This document shows, one piece after another, positions 23,586 to 27,515 of a stretch of 27,515 nucleotides of DNA (positions are counted from its first letter, which is position 1; every line of letters starts with the position of its first letter). Location: assembly GCA_902782715.1 (NCBI GenBank), contig CACZOG010000268.1:1-27515 (forward strand), written 5' to 3'. A program made the position numbers and the translations under genes. Origin of the DNA: an uncultured Lachnospiraceae bacterium. GTDB taxonomy: Bacteria > Bacillota > Clostridia > Lachnospirales > Lachnospiraceae. A model generated the notes under the pieces. It was not told the DNA's origin. It made no database searches and saw only the letters and a list, made by a program, of their open reading frames with translations.

Positions 23586-25388
23586 CTATTTAAGCATGCC
23601 GTCGTATTTAAGGACTTCTTTGTCCGCACTTAGGACTATGTCCGCATCCGCACCTTTGACTTTTATCAGATATGCATCTTTTTCAATCTTCGTGTATTCG
23701 GCATTTACGGCTTTAAGAATGTCCTCGTTATGTGTTCTCAAAACGAAATATGCTTCATCGACATTTTCAGTCGTAATTTTGATTCTGTCGTCTTCCTTTT
23801 TTGTCTCATAATCGAGATTAAGAAAATCCCTTACCCTGTTATCGGATTGCGAAACCGCCGTGTATTCAAATTCGTCATTGGCAGTCCAGTAAGTATTAAG
23901 ATTCGAAGTGATAAGTTTTGAATACACCTGCCATTCGTCATCCGTTTCCTCGGGGAACTGGACTTTATGCATGTCTATTAATGTTGTGGCATAGCCTATC
24001 GAGGTAAGCATGCATCTGTGCTTAAGTTCCTTAGAATATGTATATTCGTCAGCAACATTGGTTATGCTCTGAAGCGTAACCTTATCGCTTATGTACGAAA
24101 GGGTTTCATTCTCATCCTTATTGCTTATCACAGTGTTGATTCTGCTTAGGAATCGGTTGTCTTCTTCAATTCTCGAAGTAACATCATCGCTCATATGGGG
24201 AACATATGCACTTGCGAAATGATAATCCTTTTCGGATTCAAAGAAGAATTCGTCGTCTCTCGTTTTGGATTTAAACTGAGCTTCATAATCCCTGCTGTCG
24301 AGGCTTCGTCCAATTTCACCGTTGATTTCCTTAACCTGCTGCTGATAAAACTCAAGATATTCTTCAGAAGGATGATTTTTATCCGGGTAATTGTAACCTG
24401 TATTGACAAAACATGTCATTTTCAGATTGTATCTGTTGGCTATGGAAACAATTACTGGCCATGTAATATCACGCGAGAGCGTTAATGCATCCATACTGTA
24501 GATGCCTTTGATTGTATCCGTATTCTCTTCGGTTATCGTCGGATAATCGGATAAAACCATATTCTGTGCGTTTACCACGGGATAAAGAACATAATCCTTT
24601 GCCGAGTACTCTATTGCACTTAAGAATCCCATGCCTGTTTCTTCGTTGATTAAATCAGCACATACGGCATATACGAAAGTGCCGTTGTAATTGTTTCTCC
24701 AAAGAAGTTTGGGAAACTCGTTGGCTTTATATTCTTCTTCATCCATCATTCCGACTGCATAGGTTTTACTGCCGGCTCCCGTCTCGTACCAGGGGAACGA
24801 AAGATTTAAATCGTTGTATTTCTTTTCTTCCTCTTTCTGAGGTTTGTAAGCTGCTTCTCCGCCTAAAAGGAAGCCTTCAAACACCTGAAATCCTTCTGCG
24901 GTAACCGAATCTTCTCGTATGCGGGATATTCCGAGGATTTCCCTTAAACGGTAGGAATGCTTTAACTCTCCGGGTTCGGGCATTGTAACAAACACCATGG
25001 GAACCTGATATTCGGCCATTTCGACTATCTTTTGGCTCTCATCAAAACAGTCGGATGTTTCGGCATCGATTAATATCATTTCACTCTTTGATACTTTTGC
25101 TTCGGATGCATCCGAAAAAGATTTGTAAGATACCAGATTTCTTTTGGTATAATCGCACCATTCTTTTGCCGCCTCATAGCGTTCGGTATCCGCCTGTCCG
25201 AAGTAAACGATGTAATCGTCGCCTTCCGAAGCAGTGTATCTTCCGTCTGCGGACTGTGAGGATTCTTTTACATATTCATTTGTGTCATAACGGTTATTCC
25301 TTACTTTAACGACCTGTGTAAACTGGAACATGAAAAAAATCGTTCCCATCATCAAAAGCACGGTAACCAAATTTCGTCTCGAAACCAT
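23586..25388 (-). CDS. DUF2194/PelA-deacetylase-like membrane-anchored protein, probably lacking catalytic His
   Basis: A 600-residue protein with one N-terminal membrane anchor (7-26), the rest outside the cell. A Rossmann-like part spans about 57-180. A deacetylase-like barrel follows: RDITWPVIVSIANRYNLKMT then CFV (307-328) matches the strand before motif 1-2 of family CE4, and NGEIGRSLDSRD (356-367) aligns with the CE4 motif EIGNHTYSH. Here the two metal-binding His are replaced by Ser and Arg. A C-terminal beta region (about 530-600) follows. It occupies the position of the deacetylase-only PelA of Bacillus cereus Pel operons. No glycoside-hydrolase domain is seen. DUF2194 assignment is from memory. 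It could be an inactive binding protein rather than an enzyme. Confidence 0.75.
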   Translation of the reverse strand: MVSRRNLVTVLLMMGTIFFMFQFTQVVKVRNNRYDTNEYVKESSQSADGRYTASEGDDYIVYFGQADTERYEAAKEWCDYTKRNLVSYKSFSDASEAKVSKSEMILIDAETSDCFDESQKIVEMAEYQVPMVFVTMPEPGELKHSYRLREILGISRIREDSVTAEGFQVFEGFLLGGEAAYKPQKEEEKKYNDLNLSFPWYETGAGSKTYAVGMMDEEEYKANEFPKLLWRNNYNGTFVYAVCADLINEETGMGFLSAIEYSAKDYVLYPVVNAQNMVLSDYPTITEENTDTIKGIYSMDALTLSRDITWPVIVSIANRYNLKMTCFVNTGYNYPDKNHPSEEYLEFYQQQVKEINGEIGRSLDSRDYEAQFKSKTRDDEFFFESEKDYHFASAYVPHMSDDVTSRIEEDNRFLSRINTVISNKDENETLSYISDKVTLQSITNVADEYTYSKELKHRCMLTSIGYATTLIDMHKVQFPEETDDEWQVYSKLITSNLNTYWTANDEFEYTAVSQSDNRVRDFLNLDYETKKEDDRIKITTENVDEAYFVLRTHNEDILKAVNAEYTKIEKDAYLIKVKGADADIVLSADKEVLKYDGMLK

Positions 25389-25401
25389 TAATCCGTCCCG
25401 T

Positions 25402-26361
25402 TTATTCTTTTCTGAACACTCTTATCAGTTCAAGCGTTTCTTTGTCTATTACGATTGAAGAAGATTTTAATTCTTCTATTACATCAAAGAATTCTTCTCT
25501 TCTTTCCTGTTTGAAATACAACTTCAGTCTGCATGTATATGTCGAAAGCGCCATCGGATGAAGTATTTTCGCCCTGTCGCACCATTTCTCGCATGCTTCA
25601 TAGTTTTCCGTTTCCAAAAGTCTTAATGCAACATTTTCTATCTGTTCGTCCGTTAAACGTTCTTTCGCCTCTTCATAGAATATCTCGGTAACCTCATCAA
25701 GTTTTCCGACATACTCTTTCTGCTCCATTTCAATGAATACTCTCTGCTTTAAAACCGCATTCATGTATTCAATCAGAGCTTCCGCATAAACAACCCTGTT
25801 CTCGGGATCCTCTTTAAGTTTCTTATACTGCTTTTCAACATTTACCCTGAAATCATTAAGAGCATCCTGCAAAACCGATGCGGCATAATGCGCCGTTTCC
25901 GTATCGTCACTTGTAAGAGCGAAGTTGATTGAAGAAAGAAATTTCTGAATATCGCCGCTTACAACACTCATCATAAGCGTACGAAGATCTTTTTTATCCG
26001 TAATCTCGACAGCTTCCTCAAGTGATGTAAGGTTCCTTTCTTTTTCCTCTTCCGCACGAACGTTAAACTTAACTTTGTCCTTGCTGAATACAACGTCTTC
26101 GAGGTCGACGGGTTCGGAAAAGAATACCTTGAACACTATCCATGACGCAATAAAAAAGACCGGACCCACTATGGGAACGACAATCATTATAAAAAGCCTT
26201 AATTCAAGACTGTGTTTTCTCTCTTTTTCTCCGTTTTCGTTTATCTGCTCTTTATTCTTTTTGAAAACAAATTTGTTCAGCAAATAATAGATTACGGAAA
26301 TGAGAGTGTTGATTATTAAAAGGATTATTAATGCTTTTAGATCTCTTGAGTACGAAGGCAT
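25402..26361 (-). CDS. pelE: PelE-like membrane protein with helical (TPR-type) domain
   Basis: A 319-residue protein. Two membrane helices (about 8-27 and 54-80) are separated by a basic loop. The remaining 240 residues are all-helical and repetitive, with TPR-like pairs near the end (VALRLLETENYEACEKWC, then helices around YTCRLKLYFKQERREEF). This layout is that of PelE, which binds PelD and PelG in the inner-membrane complex. The start is the ATG at 26361: GGAGG lies ten bases upstream. The upstream ATG at 26388 has no ribosome site. It overlaps pelD by 25 bases and ends 13 bases before the DUF2194 gene. Identity rests on layout and neighbours more than on motifs. Confidence 0.78.
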   Translation of the reverse strand: MPSYSRDLKALIILLIINTLISVIYYLLNKFVFKKNKEQINENGEKERKHSLELRLFIMIVVPIVGPVFFIASWIVFKVFFSEPVDLEDVVFSKDKVKFNVRAEEEKERNLTSLEEAVEITDKKDLRTLMMSVVSGDIQKFLSSINFALTSDDTETAHYAASVLQDALNDFRVNVEKQYKKLKEDPENRVVYAEALIEYMNAVLKQRVFIEMEQKEYVGKLDEVTEIFYEEAKERLTDEQIENVALRLLETENYEACEKWCDRAKILHPMALSTYTCRLKLYFKQERREEFFDVIEELKSSSIVIDKETLELIRVFRKE

Positions 26362-27515
26362 CTTACGCCATCCTCCACATATTCGCACGCTATTCCGTTA
26401 TCTTCTATACGTTTAATGGCAAATCTTGAATCTTCCTTCCTTGTGTTCGAAAGAAGAACATAAAGTTTGTCATCCTCATAAATACCCATAATATCCGATT
26501 CTCTCAGAAGCCTTTCGAGTTTGATGCCCACTTCGGAATACATGGTTTCATCTACAAGAATGCGAAGAAGAACGCATTCTGCAAGACCTTCTTTTTCTGC
26601 ATTAAGATAAGCCTTTGTAAGATCTTCAAACGCTTCTCTTGCAAGAATCTTCGTGCCTTCCACATATCTCTTGTCGGCAAGCGCATCAAGATATCTGCTC
26701 GATCTCATTACCGCGTTCTTGATAAGCGCACTGATTACAACAAGCTGATTTGCCTGTCCGAGAGTCATGTTCTCCCAGGGCATCGTCCAGACCATAACAA
26801 CAATCTGCATTCTGTCCTCATCGTCAAATATCGCATTTGCCATCATCGGATATTTCTCGTCAAGTTTTCTGTTAATATAAACTTCCTTGTTCTTAATTGC
26901 ATCATACATTTCGCCGAGTTCGCCGTATCTTAACGAATTGCCGAAAGTTCTTGCCTTCTCGCTGGTAGCCGAGAACAGTCTTGCATACTGTGAATTTGAA
27001 ACGACATAGATTGCAACATCCTTGCTTTTTACAAGCGAGGATATCATTTCAGCCGCATAGAAAAGAACTTCCTCGGGGCTGTACTGATCAAGTGTCGATG
27101 TAATCTTGTAAATCTTTCCTACGGAATCGTTCTGATTGACAATCTGTGTTTCAAGAGCATCTTTTACACGTACGTTGGTGGTATTGATGTCCTGAATGTC
27201 ATGAAGCTGAAGCGATAAGAAGTCTTTCTCGTCGACACTTTCTTTTTTAAGTTTCTTAATCTGATCCCTTAAGTATCCGACAGCCATTCCGACAATAAAA
27301 AGCTGGGCAATCCAGACATATGTATTTGAATCGAGAAATACCTCGAATCCGGTTCTGTCGTACATCTGTCTGAAGCAGTATCCCGCAACCGCCAGAACAG
27401 CCGAAAAGATGGCCTGCTGCTGTCCGTATACTATTGCAAAAAGCAGAACATACAGAAGATAGAAGTCCAGATTTGCAAAATACTGTGAGCCCGTGGCTCT
27501 GTTATTAAGCATAAA
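26337..27515 (-). CDS. pelD: PelD-like c-di-GMP receptor (N-terminus cut by window edge)
   Basis: The C-terminal 392 residues of a longer protein; the frame is open to the window edge and no ribosome site is seen at the first Met (27512). About three membrane helices (15-30, 32-48 and 65-80) are followed by a coiled linker and a GAF-like domain (about 145-270). A degenerate GGDEF domain (about 280-390) follows. Its tail reads RLLRESDIMGIYEDDKLYVL: RESD (337-340) is an intact RxxD inhibitory-site motif, and EDDKL (346-350) stands where GGDEF should be. This is the PelD plan: no cyclase activity, but c-di-GMP binding that switches on Pel export. It is the first visible gene of the Pel run. Confidence 0.88.
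   Translation of the reverse strand, partial: FMLNNRATGSQYFANLDFYLLYVLLFAIVYGQQQAIFSAVLAVAGYCFRQMYDRTGFEVFLDSNTYVWIAQLFIVGMAVGYLRDQIKKLKKESVDEKDFLSLQLHDIQDINTTNVRVKDALETQIVNQNDSVGKIYKITSTLDQYSPEEVLFYAAEMISSLVKSKDVAIYVVSNSQYARLFSATSEKARTFGNSLRYGELGEMYDAIKNKEVYINRKLDEKYPMMANAIFDDEDRMQIVVMVWTMPWENMTLGQANQLVVISALIKNAVMRSSRYLDALADKRYVEGTKILAREAFEDLTKAYLNAEKEGLAECVLLRILVDETMYSEVGIKLERLLRESDIMGIYEDDKLYVLLSNTRKEDSRFAIKRIEDNGIACEYVEDGVRCLRTQEI

Noticed and set aside
23573..23629. Longer N-terminus for PelF
   Set aside because: It would overlap the preceding gene, lacks a ribosome site, and adds residues before the conserved PelF start.

Overview
The window looks like chromosomal DNA of a low-to-moderate GC Gram-positive anaerobe, most likely a Lachnospiraceae member (Butyrivibrio-like). 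This is inferred from protein style, strong GGAGG-type ribosome binding sites, tight head-to-tail packing on one strand, and a Gram-positive-type Pel locus. All genes but one read on the minus strand, so transcription runs from the right end to the left. I saw no rRNA, tRNA, insertion sequence, phage gene or CRISPR array. No gap reaches 300 bases.

Right part (27515 to 10770) is a run of twelve minus-strand genes, most of them touching or overlapping. It begins with a Pel-type exopolysaccharide set: a PelD-like c-di-GMP receptor (cut by the window edge), a PelE-like membrane/TPR protein, a DUF2194/PelA-deacetylase-like protein, the glycosyltransferase PelF and the membrane transporter PelG. 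It continues without an obvious break into a DUF2304 membrane protein, a GT4 enzyme, a DPM1-like GT2 enzyme, a DUF4874/DUF4832 protein, a large GT-C-like membrane protein, a Wzx-type flippase fused to a nucleotidyltransferase, and a second GT4 enzyme. It could make the Pel-like polymer plus a second, lipid-linked glycan or glycoprotein modification.

Middle part (10639 to 3680) mixes transport with an uncharacterised set that looks like a peptide or protein maturation system. It holds a 142-residue protein with a leader-like N-terminus and its own strong promoter and terminator, an ABC exporter without a peptidase domain, and an NSS sodium symporter with its own promoter. It also holds a plus-strand S26-type Ser/His signal peptidase-like gene, a divergent PqqD-HprK-like kinase, and a 62-residue small protein right after the kinase. 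The nucleotidyltransferase of the flippase fusion belongs to a family known to occur with PqqD and HprK-like proteins. I therefore suggest that these scattered parts form one system, but this is inference. The kinase operon ends with an HD phosphohydrolase and a small membrane protein.

Left part (3604 to 1) holds an RlmD/TrmA-type RNA uracil methyltransferase, two unrecognised acidic cytoplasmic proteins, and the N-terminal 262 residues of an HD-GYP-type protein. That protein has an extracytoplasmic domain resembling a family 2 carbohydrate-binding module. It lies on the minus strand from 788 to the window edge.

Several starts are set here by ribosome binding site position rather than by longest frame: 2142, 3604, 5091, 6260, 6357, 11867, 23572 and 26361.
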